This document shows, piece after piece, positions 18,290 to 27,136 of a stretch of 55,156 bases of DNA; the first letter of the stretch is position 1; each line of letters starts with the position of its first letter. The notes beneath the pieces were generated by a model. The model did not search any database and was not told where the DNA came from. It worked only from the letters and a program-made list of their open reading frames with translations. Source of the stretch: UBA5951 sp009936885 (lineage in GTDB: Bacteria > Pseudomonadota > Alphaproteobacteria > Puniceispirillales > Puniceispirillaceae); contig CALKVA010000033.1 of assembly GCA_937996625.1 (NCBI GenBank), positions 1 to 55,156 of the forward strand. Direction: 5' to 3'. A program made the position numbers and the translations under genes.

Positions 18290-19414
18290 ATGTCAGATGT
18301 AACATATTCAGAAAAGATGCCTGTTCCTGAAAATATGAAAGCTTGGGTGCTTGGAAATCCAGAAGAGCTTGTGCAAATCTCTAAGCCGGTTCCTGTTCCT
18401 GCAAAAGCAGAGGTACTTATTCGCATTGATGCAATTGCAATTTGTGCAACAGACCTTGAAGTGATGAAATATGGCACACCTGCAATGATTGAAGGCGGGG
18501 ATCCTTTTAACAAAAATTTCACACCTGGACATGAATATATGGGAACGGTTGCTGCATTAGGACCGGGGGTAGATGAATTTGAAATTGGTGACAGAGTAAC
18601 AGTTGAAATTCATGCTGGTTGCGGCCAGTGTAAAAGATGTCGTTCTGGTATGTATACATCCTGTCATAATTACGGGTTGAATTATAGGGATATGAATAAA
18701 GGCCATCGCGCCAACGGCTTTACCTCCCAAGGTGGTTTTTGCCAATATGCCATCAATAATATCAACACCATGATCAAAGTGCCTGATGATATGAGTGATG
18801 AAGTTGCAACCTTGGTGGTGACAGCTGGCACATCCATGTATGGATTGACCGAACTTGGCGGCCTTGTTGCAGGGGAGTCTGTTGTTGTGATTGGCCCTGG
18901 GCCGATTGGATTGCTTGCTGTTGCAGTTGCAAAGTCACTTGGGGCATCACCAGTTATACTTGTTGGTACCCGCGAAAACCGGCTTGAAATAGGACGTAAG
19001 CTTGGCGCTGATATTATTCTTAATGCAAAACAAGTTGATGTTGAAGCAGAGGTAAAAGCAATTACCGGAAAAGGCGCTGATTACGTTATTGATTGTGCAG
19101 GCTCAGAAGAAACTGTAAATCAATCTGTGCATATGACTAATAGAGGCGGCAAGGTCTGTCTGGCAGCCTTTCCAAAAAATGCAGTAACGTTTGATATTGG
19201 GTATTTAGCGGTTAATAACATTTATCTGTATGGAATACGGGGTGAGGGTAAGTCAGCAACTCACCGTGCAATGGCATTTATGGCTGAAAAGAGATTTGAG
19301 GCTAGCCTTGTGCATACACATACATTTGATATGAACGATTTACCTGAAGCAATCCGATATGCCAGAGACAGAGTAGATGATGCTATAAAAGTGGTGGTGA
19401 CAAACAGCTATTAG
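18290..19414 (+). CDS. Zinc-dependent alcohol dehydrogenase (MDR family)
   Basis: 374-residue medium-chain dehydrogenase. Catalytic zinc ligands are seen in ICATDLE (Cys) and PGHEYMG (His-Glu). The four-cysteine structural zinc site is CGQCKRCRSGMYTSC. The NAD-binding motif is VVIGPGPIGLLAVAVAK. Overall closest in style to sorbitol, threonine or L-galactonate dehydrogenases. It probably oxidises a secondary hydroxyl of the pathway substrate, inferred from the DapA-like lyase two genes upstream. Confidence 0.9.
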   Translation: MSDVTYSEKMPVPENMKAWVLGNPEELVQISKPVPVPAKAEVLIRIDAIAICATDLEVMKYGTPAMIEGGDPFNKNFTPGHEYMGTVAALGPGVDEFEIGDRVTVEIHAGCGQCKRCRSGMYTSCHNYGLNYRDMNKGHRANGFTSQGGFCQYAINNINTMIKVPDDMSDEVATLVVTAGTSMYGLTELGGLVAGESVVVIGPGPIGLLAVAVAKSLGASPVILVGTRENRLEIGRKLGADIILNAKQVDVEAEVKAITGKGADYVIDCAGSEETVNQSVHMTNRGGKVCLAAFPKNAVTFDIGYLAVNNIYLYGIRGEGKSATHRAMAFMAEKRFEASLVHTHTFDMNDLPEAIRYARDRVDDAIKVVVTNSY

Positions 19415-19475
19415 TATTACTCCTAACGACCTTTTTTACGGTGTTTTATAAATATGTTAGAGGAGATAGTTTTGC

Positions 19476-20450
19476 ATGAAAACACACGCTATAATTCTTG
19501 AAAGTCAGGGTGGTCCTGAAGTAATGCAGCTCAAAACGATTGAGATAGCAGAGCCGTCTGAAGGCGAGATATTAATAGAGCAGACAGCAATCGGCTTGAA
19601 TTATATGGATGTATATCAGCGCTCTGGATACTATAAAATGCAGACACCAATGCATTTGGGGCTGGAAGCAGCTGGTACTGTTATTAAGCTTGGATCTGGG
19701 GTTGCTCATTTGAATGTGGGTGACCGGGTTTGTTATGGCCCTAGTCTTGGCGCTTATGCAAAACATCGACTTTTGCCAGCAGCACGAGCTGTAAAAATTC
19801 CTGAAACAGTCTCTGACAAGCTTGCGGCGGCTATCTTGATGAAGGGAATGACAGTTGAATATTTGCTTTGTAGAACCTATCGGGTTCAAGCAGGCGAGAC
19901 TGTTTTATTCTATGCGGCCTCTGGCGGGGTTGGGCATCTCGCAGGTCAATGGGGCAAGCATATTGGCGCAACCATGATCGGTGTGACATCAGGCCCTGAA
20001 AATTGTGCTTCCATATTAAAGTTTGGCTATGATTATGCTTTGGACAGAAAGAGCGATAATATAGCACAAAGGGTGCATGAAATAACAGACGGTAAAGGAG
20101 TTCCAGTGCTTTATGATTCTGTTGGAAGGGATAGTTTTCAGGCCTCTCTTAACTCTTTGTCGCCGCGTGGATTTTTTATCTCATTTGGAGCAACTACAGG
20201 AGAAGCGCCTGCCGTCACACCTTCGCAGTTGCAGCATAATGGCTCATTGTATTTTTGCCGTCCATCGCTTGCTAATTATGTGGGCACCAGTGAGGAATTG
20301 CAAATGTCCGCTAACACCGTTTTTGCACTATTAGTTGACGGTGTCTTAAACGTTTCAATCGATAGAGAAGAGAGTCTGTCAAATATTATAGAGCTTCATC
20401 GCGATTTAGAGGCAGGAATAACAACTGGCTCAACCATAATCATTCCGTGA
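19476..20450 (+). CDS. NADPH:quinone oxidoreductase-like (zinc-free MDR)
   Basis: 324 residues of the QOR branch of the medium-chain reductases, with no zinc ligands. The NADPH motif is AASGGVGHLAGQWGK, and the substrate-side start reads IGLNYMDVYQRSGYY, as in E. coli Qor. It reduces quinones or alkenals. AGAGGAG stands before the ATG, which lies 61 bases after the alcohol dehydrogenase. Its place in the operon could be reduction of an enal or enone intermediate, by inference. Confidence 0.88.
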   Translation: MKTHAIILESQGGPEVMQLKTIEIAEPSEGEILIEQTAIGLNYMDVYQRSGYYKMQTPMHLGLEAAGTVIKLGSGVAHLNVGDRVCYGPSLGAYAKHRLLPAARAVKIPETVSDKLAAAILMKGMTVEYLLCRTYRVQAGETVLFYAASGGVGHLAGQWGKHIGATMIGVTSGPENCASILKFGYDYALDRKSDNIAQRVHEITDGKGVPVLYDSVGRDSFQASLNSLSPRGFFISFGATTGEAPAVTPSQLQHNGSLYFCRPSLANYVGTSEELQMSANTVFALLVDGVLNVSIDREESLSNIIELHRDLEAGITTGSTIIIP

Positions 20451-20511
20451 TGTATAACAAAAGGGTGTTTCAATGCCCTATTATAATTAAATTTATAGCA
20501 GGGGTTGATTA

Positions 20512-20976
20512 ATGCCAGTATCTTATCTTGAACATTATTTAATTGTCGCAAAGTCGTATCAGGCGAGCTGTGATTGGTATGTATCAAACCTTGGAATGAG
20601 GGTCGGACCTCACCCAGATTTTGGGCCAGACGTTGAGGTAACATGGCTTTATATTGGTGATCATGACATTATTCATATCGTGCCACCAAGAGAGCGTGAG
20701 GCCAGCGACGATACGCCAATTAGCTTCTCTGAAGAGGATATTGCAAAAGGTGGAAGGCCTATTCATCATATTGCGTTTCGTGCTTCAGGCCGAAAACAAA
20801 TGATTGAGACGTTTAAAAAGAACAACACGCCCTTTATTGAGCAAAAAGGTAAAAATGCGACATTAATACAGATATTCGTGCGGGATCCAAATGGAATAAC
20901 AGTAGAGCTTAATTTTCCAGCTGAGGAAATGGACGAGACAGAAACCTTGCCTGTAATGTCATTAAAACCTAACTAA
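20512..20976 (+). CDS. VOC-superfamily protein (glyoxalase/dioxygenase fold)
   Basis: 154 residues with paired beta-alpha-beta-beta-beta modules. The first reads YLEHYLIVAKSYQASCDWYVSNLGM, with a histidine in the first strand. The second reads PIHHIAFRA, ending FVRDPNGITVELNF with the terminal metal-binding glutamate. Such proteins are lactoylglutathione lyases, ring-cleaving dioxygenases, epimerases or resistance proteins. It is the last gene of the DapA-like run. The downstream DUF1330 gene is convergent, which bounds the operon. Confidence 0.85.
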   Translation: MPVSYLEHYLIVAKSYQASCDWYVSNLGMRVGPHPDFGPDVEVTWLYIGDHDIIHIVPPREREASDDTPISFSEEDIAKGGRPIHHIAFRASGRKQMIETFKKNNTPFIEQKGKNATLIQIFVRDPNGITVELNFPAEEMDETETLPVMSLKPN

Positions 20977-21002
20977 TTGCATTTTGATTAGCGCCCCAAT
21001 CA

Positions 21003-21305
21003 TTATTTTGTGAATTCGCCTGCTTCTAGAATAACCAATTCTACCTCGCCAGCGCCGTATTTTCGATTGCTAGCTGCTTCTTGGTATTCATCGGACGCCC
21101 AACATGCTTCTGCAGCCTTTAGAGATGGAAATTCAATTACAACAAATCTCTCAAACTTTTTGGGGCCTTCTAGAATTTGAAAATCTCCGCCTCTTGCTCG
21201 TATTTTTCCGCCGTGAGATGCAATGATTTCGGGCACTCTGTCGGTATATCTTTTATAGGCAACAGGATCGTTAATTTTTGAGCGGGCCAACCAGAAAGCA
21301 GTCAT
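21003..21305 (-). CDS. DUF1330 family protein
   Basis: Small ferredoxin-like alpha/beta protein of the DUF1330 family: AFWLARSKINDPVAYKRY, ARGGDFQILEG, and RFVVIEFPSLKAAEACW are its typical blocks. The family has dimeric alpha/beta-barrel structure and no settled function. I use the ATG at 21305 (100 aa), five codons inside the longest frame, because GGAG precedes it by seven bases. Confidence 0.85.
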   Translation of the reverse strand: MTAFWLARSKINDPVAYKRYTDRVPEIIASHGGKIRARGGDFQILEGPKKFERFVVIEFPSLKAAEACWASDEYQEAASNRKYGAGEVELVILEAGEFTK

Positions 21306-21447
21306 TAAAATCTCCAAAAAAAATAAATATAGTCATTATATGTGTTAAACATTATTCTTTTGTTGCTTACAACAATTAAAACGAACGCTTATGTGCTTTT
21401 TGATGAAGATGATTATTCTGAACTGAAATTAAATTAGAGAATTATTG

Positions 21448-21462
21448 TAGGTAATTTACCTA
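21448..21462. promoter_or_regulatory. 15-bp palindrome upstream of the crotonase gene
   Basis: Perfect 7-bp arms TAGGTAA / TTACCTA around one central base, 102 bases upstream of the crotonase start. The size and symmetry suit a dimeric regulator. The same TAGGTAA half-site occurs in the palindrome at 10625-10637. Confidence 0.4.
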
Positions 21463-21564
21463 ATTTTGGTTTATCTATTTTTGGTGATTTCAGTTATGAT
21501 ATTTTAAATCTGTTACATCTAAGGCAGACCAAATGCCATTGATATAAAATTGGAATTTAGCAAA

Positions 21565-22338
21565 ATGCAGTTTGAGACGATACTAACAGAAATTGAAGAA
21601 AATATAATGCTGGTTACCTTAAATCGGCCAAAGGCTCTCAATGCCTTAAATAGACAATTAGCAGACGAAATACTCTCTGCATTGCGTATCGCAGATAATA
21701 ACCGGGAAATCGGGTGCATCATAATAACGGGGTCTGAAAAAGCATTCGCTGCAGGTGCCGATATCAAAGAAATGCAACAACATTCATTTACAGAAATGTA
21801 TGATTTAGACTGGTTCTCACAATGGGATCAACTCTCCCAAATACGCACGCCCATTATTGCAGCTGTCTCAGGTTTTGCTTTAGGGGGAGGGTGCGAGCTC
21901 GCTTTAATGTGTGATTTTGTACTTGCCTCAGAGACAGCAAAATTTGGACAACCAGAAATTTCACTAGGGATTATGCCTGGTATAGGCGGCAGTCAGCGTC
22001 TAACCAGAATAATTGGAAAATCAAAGGCAATGGAAATGTGCCTTACCGGGCGGTTTATGGATGCGCAGGAAGCCGAAAAAGCTGGGCTGGTAGCCAGAAT
22101 AATCCCTCAAGAAACCTTGTTAGAAGATGCCAAAAATACGGCAAAGAAAATAGCTGGATTTTCAAAGCCAATAGTTCAGATGGCGAAGGAATCAGTGAAT
22201 AGATCTTATGAGACAAGCTTATCAGAAGGGCTTAAATTTGAGCGAAGATTATTCCATGCGATGTTTTCAACATTTGACCAGAAAGAGGGTATGACAGCTT
22301 TTATTGAAAAACGACAAGCTGTGTTCAAGGACAAATAA
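21565..22338 (+). CDS. Enoyl-CoA hydratase/isomerase (crotonase)
   Basis: 257 residues from ATG 21565; an in-frame TTG at 21550 is less likely. It hydrates trans-2-enoyl-CoA in fatty-acid or amino-acid breakdown. The oxyanion-hole segments are FAAGADIKEM and FALGGGCELALMCD. The catalytic glutamates lie in the latter and in GQPEISLGIMPGIGG. Family blocks LTGRFMDAQEAEKAGLV and the C-terminal helix bundle are complete. It resembles short-chain FadB1/PaaF-type hydratases and is monocistronic here. Confidence 0.93.
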   Translation: MQFETILTEIEENIMLVTLNRPKALNALNRQLADEILSALRIADNNREIGCIIITGSEKAFAAGADIKEMQQHSFTEMYDLDWFSQWDQLSQIRTPIIAAVSGFALGGGCELALMCDFVLASETAKFGQPEISLGIMPGIGGSQRLTRIIGKSKAMEMCLTGRFMDAQEAEKAGLVARIIPQETLLEDAKNTAKKIAGFSKPIVQMAKESVNRSYETSLSEGLKFERRLFHAMFSTFDQKEGMTAFIEKRQAVFKDK

Positions 22339-22377
22339 CAAACCAATCATAATTGGCTCTCTTAATCTTGGGACTAT

Positions 22378-22407
22378 GTATTAATATCCAGAGTATTAGT
22401 ATCCAGA
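22378..22407. repeat. 15-bp tandem duplication
   Basis: Two adjoining units, GTATTAATATCCAGA (22378-22392) and GTATTAGTATCCAGA (22393-22407), differ at one base. They lie between the convergent crotonase and DUF3126 genes. A slippage product is likely; function unknown. Confidence 0.75.
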
Positions 22408-22411
22408 AAGT

Positions 22412-22621
22412 TTACGCTAAATCTTCACTTAATATCGTCATTTGGACGTGATAGCAAACATCGCCATCTTCATCATCCTTAAAGACTATCCCAAGTGTTT
22501 CGCCTGCAATCGTGATTTCAACAGAGTCCTTGGTTTCTTCTCTTGGCTTTAATACGATGTCTGCTCCAGAAAATTTTGCTTTTAGAAAAGCCTGTATTTT
22601 TTGTATTTCTTCCGAACGCAT
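22412..22621 (-). CDS. DUF3126 family protein
   Basis: 69-residue member of DUF3126, a small family confined largely to Alphaproteobacteria. Recognisable blocks are EIQKIQAFLKAKF, SVEITIAGETLGIVFKDDEDG and the C-terminal YHVQMTILSEDL. The function of the family is unknown. It is useful here mainly as a taxonomic marker. Confidence 0.85.
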   Translation of the reverse strand: MRSEEIQKIQAFLKAKFSGADIVLKPREETKDSVEITIAGETLGIVFKDDEDGDVCYHVQMTILSEDLA

Positions 22622-22750
22622 AATGTGCCTCTTTTTGCTGAAGAAAAATAATAATTAAAAAAATTCTTTATGAATGATTTGTTATTTAATGTCCAGCAAT
22701 TGAGATATAGCCAGCTTATAAATAACGAATAGTTTTAATTCTATGTAGCA

Positions 22751-23041
22751 TCAATCCATATGACGGGCAATTTGACCACCATGACTAGGCCAATTTGGGC
22801 GTGTTGAAATATCATTCGTATTATTACATTTACTGCATCTCAAATTAAGCCCGATTTTAGGAACAGGATAATTTGCCCCTAATCTTTCAATAATTTGTGT
22901 GGTTTTAATTACATTATTATAATTGCATCTATTACACCAACAAAAAATATCCAGCTTCTCGCATACCAAATCACGCAATGTTATCGACGGTAATGCCTCC
23001 GTAGTATCATCTGTTATTTTTTTTTTATTGAATAATCCCAT
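22751..23041 (-). CDS. Small four-cysteine zinc-ribbon protein
   Basis: 96 residues with two CxxC pairs, CWCNRC (about 34-39) and CSKC (about 69-72), which would bind one zinc. The N-terminus MGLFNKKK is basic. No named family recognised. Zinc ribbons of this size often bind nucleic acid or ribosomes, but nothing here shows which. It lies on the same strand as DUF3126, 129 bases upstream of it. Confidence 0.6.
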   Translation of the reverse strand: MGLFNKKKITDDTTEALPSITLRDLVCEKLDIFCWCNRCNYNNVIKTTQIIERLGANYPVPKIGLNLRCSKCNNTNDISTRPNWPSHGGQIARHMD

Positions 23042-23220
23042 TATCTACTGCTTAAACTTATGTTACAAAATTACCGATTTCAAAGATTTTGTTCTTGTTT
23101 TGTTCTAATTTAGATTAATTTTAATTAAGTTTCAACTAAAATTACATATGTGGAAAAGGCAATCTCTTGAAGGGCAGAATAGTTATCTCTAATTTATGTG
23201 GAATAATGCCGATTTAAGAT

Positions 23221-23553
23221 TTAGCGGGCATAAATAAGTCTGGGAAGATTATTCAGATATAAAATTACGCTATCAAGGGAGCTAGACTTATTCAGTGTTT
23301 TGTGTCTGTCATGTAATAAGAACAGTGAATTGTCGCCCGTGCGCAATCTTCGTTTTTCAATAACTAAAACAGGCGTTTCATGAGCATGCCTGTAAATTGA
23401 AAACAAAGCGGCATCGTGTGAATTATCCAACGCATAATCTCGCCAATCACCAAGGGCAACCCTTGCAGAATAGGTGGATAGAATGATAGATAGTTCGGCG
23501 CGACTAAAGTAATATGGTTTTTTGTGTTTTTTGATGTTAGATAAATTTGTCAT
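23221..23553 (-). CDS. DUF2794 family protein
   Basis: 110 residues. The block YFSRAELSIILSTYSARVALG followed by DWRDYAL and ALFSIYRHAHETPVLVIEKR matches the alphaproteobacterial family DUF2794. Function unknown. It is transcribed away from the YfgM-like/bamB/der operon, sharing a 154-base divergent upstream region that should hold promoters for both. Confidence 0.85.
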   Translation of the reverse strand: MTNLSNIKKHKKPYYFSRAELSIILSTYSARVALGDWRDYALDNSHDAALFSIYRHAHETPVLVIEKRRLRTGDNSLFLLHDRHKTLNKSSSLDSVILYLNNLPRLIYAR

Positions 23554-23707
23554 TTGAATTTAGAGTACGTAAATAAGAAATACTGTTCAAGATATTCTGT
23601 ATATTTAATTAAAATTCATAATGCAATATGCACAAATAGATTTTGATGTGGTATCACTATCCTACCTTAACTTGACAATAATGAATATGTGAAAGGCTAG
23701 CGTTAAT

Positions 23708-24367
23708 ATGGCTGATATATTTGATGAGATTGAAGAAGATTTACGCCGTGATAGGATGAAGGATCTGTGGCAAAGCTATGGCAATTATATTCTTGGTTTG
23801 GCGGTACTTATTATAATTGGCGTCGCTGGTCATCAAGGATATAATTATTGGACTAAAACCCAGTCGCAGGCATCAGGGGATAGTTTTTTCGAGGCGGTAA
23901 CAGCTGAAAATACTCTGGATGCGTTAGGCGAAGTTGTATCAGAATTACCAGACGGGTATGCTATGCTGGCGCGCTTCAGAATGGCCGCTTTATATGCAGA
24001 GGATGGCAATAGCGCAGCTGCTGAGCAAAGCTATCTTGAGTTGAGCGAAGATAATTCTATAAATACATTTTATCGGGACACCGCATTGCTATTATCTGTA
24101 ATGAATGCGCCTAATTCTGCAGATAAAAATGCGTTAATTAACCGGATTTCTGATATTTCTAGTTTTGCTGGACCGCTTCAAGGCCTAGCGTTGGAGACAA
24201 GTGCTGGCTTATATCTCGAACTTAATGAGGCAGATAAGGCCGTCTCTTCTCTAACACAAGCATCTAAATTATCCGACATTCCATCATCCTTAAGACAACG
24301 CATCTCTCAGTCACTGTCGATAATTTCAGAAAAATATACTGACAGCGCGTCAGTTGTCTCGCAGTAA
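23708..24367 (+). CDS. YfgM-like TPR membrane protein (ancillary SecYEG/BAM)
   Basis: 219 residues. A short charged cytoplasmic N-terminus EDLRRDRMKDLWQSYG precedes one membrane helix YILGLAVLIIIGVAG. The rest is a periplasmic TPR-like repeat region with LARFRMAALYAEDGN and similar helices. This matches the TPR_21/YfgM family, a periplasmic chaperone partner of the Sec translocon. It directly precedes bamB (8 bases to its ATG) and der, a gene order conserved widely in Proteobacteria. Confidence 0.85.
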   Translation: MADIFDEIEEDLRRDRMKDLWQSYGNYILGLAVLIIIGVAGHQGYNYWTKTQSQASGDSFFEAVTAENTLDALGEVVSELPDGYAMLARFRMAALYAEDGNSAAAEQSYLELSEDNSINTFYRDTALLLSVMNAPNSADKNALINRISDISSFAGPLQGLALETSAGLYLELNEADKAVSSLTQASKLSDIPSSLRQRISQSLSIISEKYTDSASVVSQ

Positions 24368-24375
24368 GAGTGTTT

Positions 24376-25692
24376 ATGCTGAAGCTACCTAAAAATATCC
24401 TGTTATTGATGATATCGGTATCATTGGTATCTTGTGCAAATGATGGACGGGTATTGCCAGGGGAAAGGCAGTCTGTATTACCTGCCTTTAGTGATGTATC
24501 TATTGATGAAGAGGCGTCAAATGAAGATGTCTTAAGCGACACTCAACCTATCAATACCGATGCAACGCATGCTGGCGGGAATGAGAGGCATTCTGGTGGT
24601 AATTTGTCTTTGATGTTCCCATTATCTCTAAGCTGGTCAGCTCGTACCAAAGGTATCAAAGATAATGCAATCGATTTACCACAGCCCATTATAGCTTCAG
24701 GCCATGTATTTTCTATCGATGGTGATAGTAGACTTCATGCATTTAACCTCACGACAGGCGCGCTATTATGGTCTTTTGGTTTGGATCCAAAAGCAGATGA
24801 ACCAACCCCTGGTATAAAGGGGGGGATTGCTTACCGCAATGGTGTGATTGTAGCACATTCGGGAAGACAGAATTTATATGCGCTGGATGTCAATACTGGC
24901 AGTGTTATCTGGCAAAAGACATTAGATGAAAGCCTCAGAGGAGGTCCCACTTTAAGCGAGCTTAACAATGTTATTGTTACTGACTTAGATGGACAAGTAT
25001 ATGTATTTACGCTTTCCGACGGTACATTGATTTGGCAGCACTCTGGATTTCCGGCAGAGACGGTTGTCTATGGGACTTCTTCTCCTGCCATATTAGACCA
25101 AAATTTAATTGTGAGTGGGCAGGCAGGCGAAATAGCAATTTATAATATGTTGTCTGGTGCATTGTTATGGGCAGATTCCCTTGCAAGCTTTAACCCAAGA
25201 ACACCTTTGGAACGTCTTGGAGATATTCGAGCTTTTGCCGCAACTGACCAGAGATATGCTTATTTTATTAGCCAGTCTGGCAGAATGAGCGCATTTGAGG
25301 TTAATTCTGGATTTGAGGTATGGGCCAAACCATTAAGCGGTATTGAAATGCCATGGATTGCTGAAAACACTATATTTGTTGTAACAATCGATGGCAGATT
25401 AATAGCGATGAGAAAATCTGATGGAGCAGTGCACTGGGTAACTGAATTACCAGGGGCTATCCCAGAGGGCATTGCTGCTACGAAAGATCTTCCGCGTTAT
25501 ATGGGGCCTGTTATTGCTAATGGTGAGGTATTGTTAATCCGCAAAACAGGCGAATTATATAGGTTTGATGCTAATTCAGGAAAGCTTATTTCAAAATCAA
25601 ATTTGACTTCACAAATCACAACACCTTTTCAAGTAGCAAATCAGCATCTAGTAGCGTTATCACGCGACGGAACTATTCGGGTATTTAATTAA
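24376..25692 (+). CDS. bamB: Outer membrane protein assembly factor BamB
   Basis: Lipoprotein component of the BAM complex that inserts beta-barrels into the outer membrane. The signal peptide ends in a lipobox VSLVSC, so the cysteine is lipidated. The remainder is an eight-bladed PQQ-like beta-propeller with repeated blades such as HAFNLTTGALLWSFG and YALDVNTGSVIWQK. I favour the ATG at 24376 (438 aa); a GTG at 24370 is possible. It sits between the YfgM-like gene and der with almost no gaps. It is longer than E. coli BamB (392) owing to a linker after the lipidation site. Confidence 0.9.
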   Translation: MLKLPKNILLLMISVSLVSCANDGRVLPGERQSVLPAFSDVSIDEEASNEDVLSDTQPINTDATHAGGNERHSGGNLSLMFPLSLSWSARTKGIKDNAIDLPQPIIASGHVFSIDGDSRLHAFNLTTGALLWSFGLDPKADEPTPGIKGGIAYRNGVIVAHSGRQNLYALDVNTGSVIWQKTLDESLRGGPTLSELNNVIVTDLDGQVYVFTLSDGTLIWQHSGFPAETVVYGTSSPAILDQNLIVSGQAGEIAIYNMLSGALLWADSLASFNPRTPLERLGDIRAFAATDQRYAYFISQSGRMSAFEVNSGFEVWAKPLSGIEMPWIAENTIFVVTIDGRLIAMRKSDGAVHWVTELPGAIPEGIAATKDLPRYMGPVIANGEVLLIRKTGELYRFDANSGKLISKSNLTSQITTPFQVANQHLVALSRDGTIRVFN

Positions 25693-25695
25693 ATC

Positions 25696-27123
25696 ATGGC
25701 ATTTACTATTGCAATTGCCGGCAGGCCAAATGTTGGCAAATCCACTCTGTTTAACAGATTAACAAAAACCAGACATGCTATAGTGAGTGATGAGCCAGGC
25801 GTAACGCGCGACCGCCGTGATGGCGAAGCTACACTTGCTTCTATGAAGTTCAGATTGATTGATACTGCTGGGCTTGAAAAGGCAAAAGCAGGCTCTCTGC
25901 AAGACAGGATGCGCCAGCAATCACAGGTAGCAATTGAAATGGCAGACATTTCTCTGATGCTTATTGATGCCAAATCAGGTATCTTGCCAGATGATGCCTA
26001 TTTCGCAAGCCAGTTAAGAAGGTCAGGAGCTCCTGTTATATTGGTGGCTAATAAATGTGAAGGCAAAAAAGGTGCTGAGGCATTGGCTGAAGCGTGGCAG
26101 CTAGGGTTAGGGGCGCCTATTCCAATTTCTGCAGAGCATGGCGAAGGCCTTATCGATTTATATGATTCCATCCTTGCTCTTGCCACTGACTTGGGGAAGA
26201 ATGACGAGCTTTTCGATGATGAGGAGGAGCTGCAAGAACCTATCATTTTTAGTGAAGGTTCCTTTTCAGAAGATGATGAGGCAACGCCAGATATATGGGA
26301 AGAAGATGCAGAGCCAGAAGCGCCAGTTCGGATAGCGGTTGTTGGAAGGCCTAATATGGGTAAGTCAACTTTGGTTAATACATTGCTAGGGGAGGGAAGA
26401 TTATTAACTGGGCCGGAGGCTGGAATAACACGAGATTCCATTATGGTTCCGTTCTCTTTTAATAATAAACCTTATGAAATTGTTGATACAGCTGGCATAC
26501 GGCGTTCTGCGAGAATTTCAGAAAAGGTTGAAAAATTGATGGTTAATGATGCTCAAAGAGCCATTCAATTCGCCAAAGTATGTATTCTAATGCTAGATGC
26601 CCGCCAACCCCTACACAAACAGGATATGACAATTGCTCGCCATATAGCAGATGAGGGAAGGGCGCTGATTATTGCCGCTAATATGTGGGATGATGTGAAA
26701 GATAAATCTGTCTCCATCAAGCAAATAAATGACAGGCTGCAAACATCACTTGCACAGTTGCGTGGTGTACCCGTGGTTCCTATTTCTGGATTATATGGTA
26801 CAGGATTGGAGAGATTATTTCAGTCCGTACAAATGATCAAATCCATTTGGCAGCTTAGAATTTCAACAGGCAGGTTAAACCGCTGGTTAGAAGTGATGCT
26901 AGAAGCACACCCGCCCCCGCTGGTTCAAGGAAGACGCCTTAGAATCCGGTATATGACTCAAATAAAATCAAGGCCGCCAACTTTCGCACTGTTTGTTTCT
27001 CGCCCGGCTGATTTGCCGGAATCCTATTTAAGGTATTTGATAGGCGGCCTGAGAGATGAATTTGGCTTAACAGGAATTCCTGTCAGAATGGTAATGCGGA
27101 AAGGCAAAAACCCGTATGCCTAA
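25696..27123 (+). CDS. der: Ribosome assembly GTPase Der (EngA)
   Basis: Essential GTPase with two tandem G domains for 50S subunit assembly. The first P-loop is GRPNVGKST near residue 8, and the second is GRPNMGKST near residue 217. G3 motifs DTAG and G4 motifs NKCE / NMWD follow. An acidic linker (about 170-210) separates the domains, and a KH-like C-terminal domain ends the protein. At 475 residues its length is normal. The start codon lies 3 bases after the bamB stop, so translation is probably coupled. Confidence 0.96.
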   Translation: MAFTIAIAGRPNVGKSTLFNRLTKTRHAIVSDEPGVTRDRRDGEATLASMKFRLIDTAGLEKAKAGSLQDRMRQQSQVAIEMADISLMLIDAKSGILPDDAYFASQLRRSGAPVILVANKCEGKKGAEALAEAWQLGLGAPIPISAEHGEGLIDLYDSILALATDLGKNDELFDDEEELQEPIIFSEGSFSEDDEATPDIWEEDAEPEAPVRIAVVGRPNMGKSTLVNTLLGEGRLLTGPEAGITRDSIMVPFSFNNKPYEIVDTAGIRRSARISEKVEKLMVNDAQRAIQFAKVCILMLDARQPLHKQDMTIARHIADEGRALIIAANMWDDVKDKSVSIKQINDRLQTSLAQLRGVPVVPISGLYGTGLERLFQSVQMIKSIWQLRISTGRLNRWLEVMLEAHPPPLVQGRRLRIRYMTQIKSRPPTFALFVSRPADLPESYLRYLIGGLRDEFGLTGIPVRMVMRKGKNPYA

Positions 27124-27136
27124 ATTCTAGCGGTTA

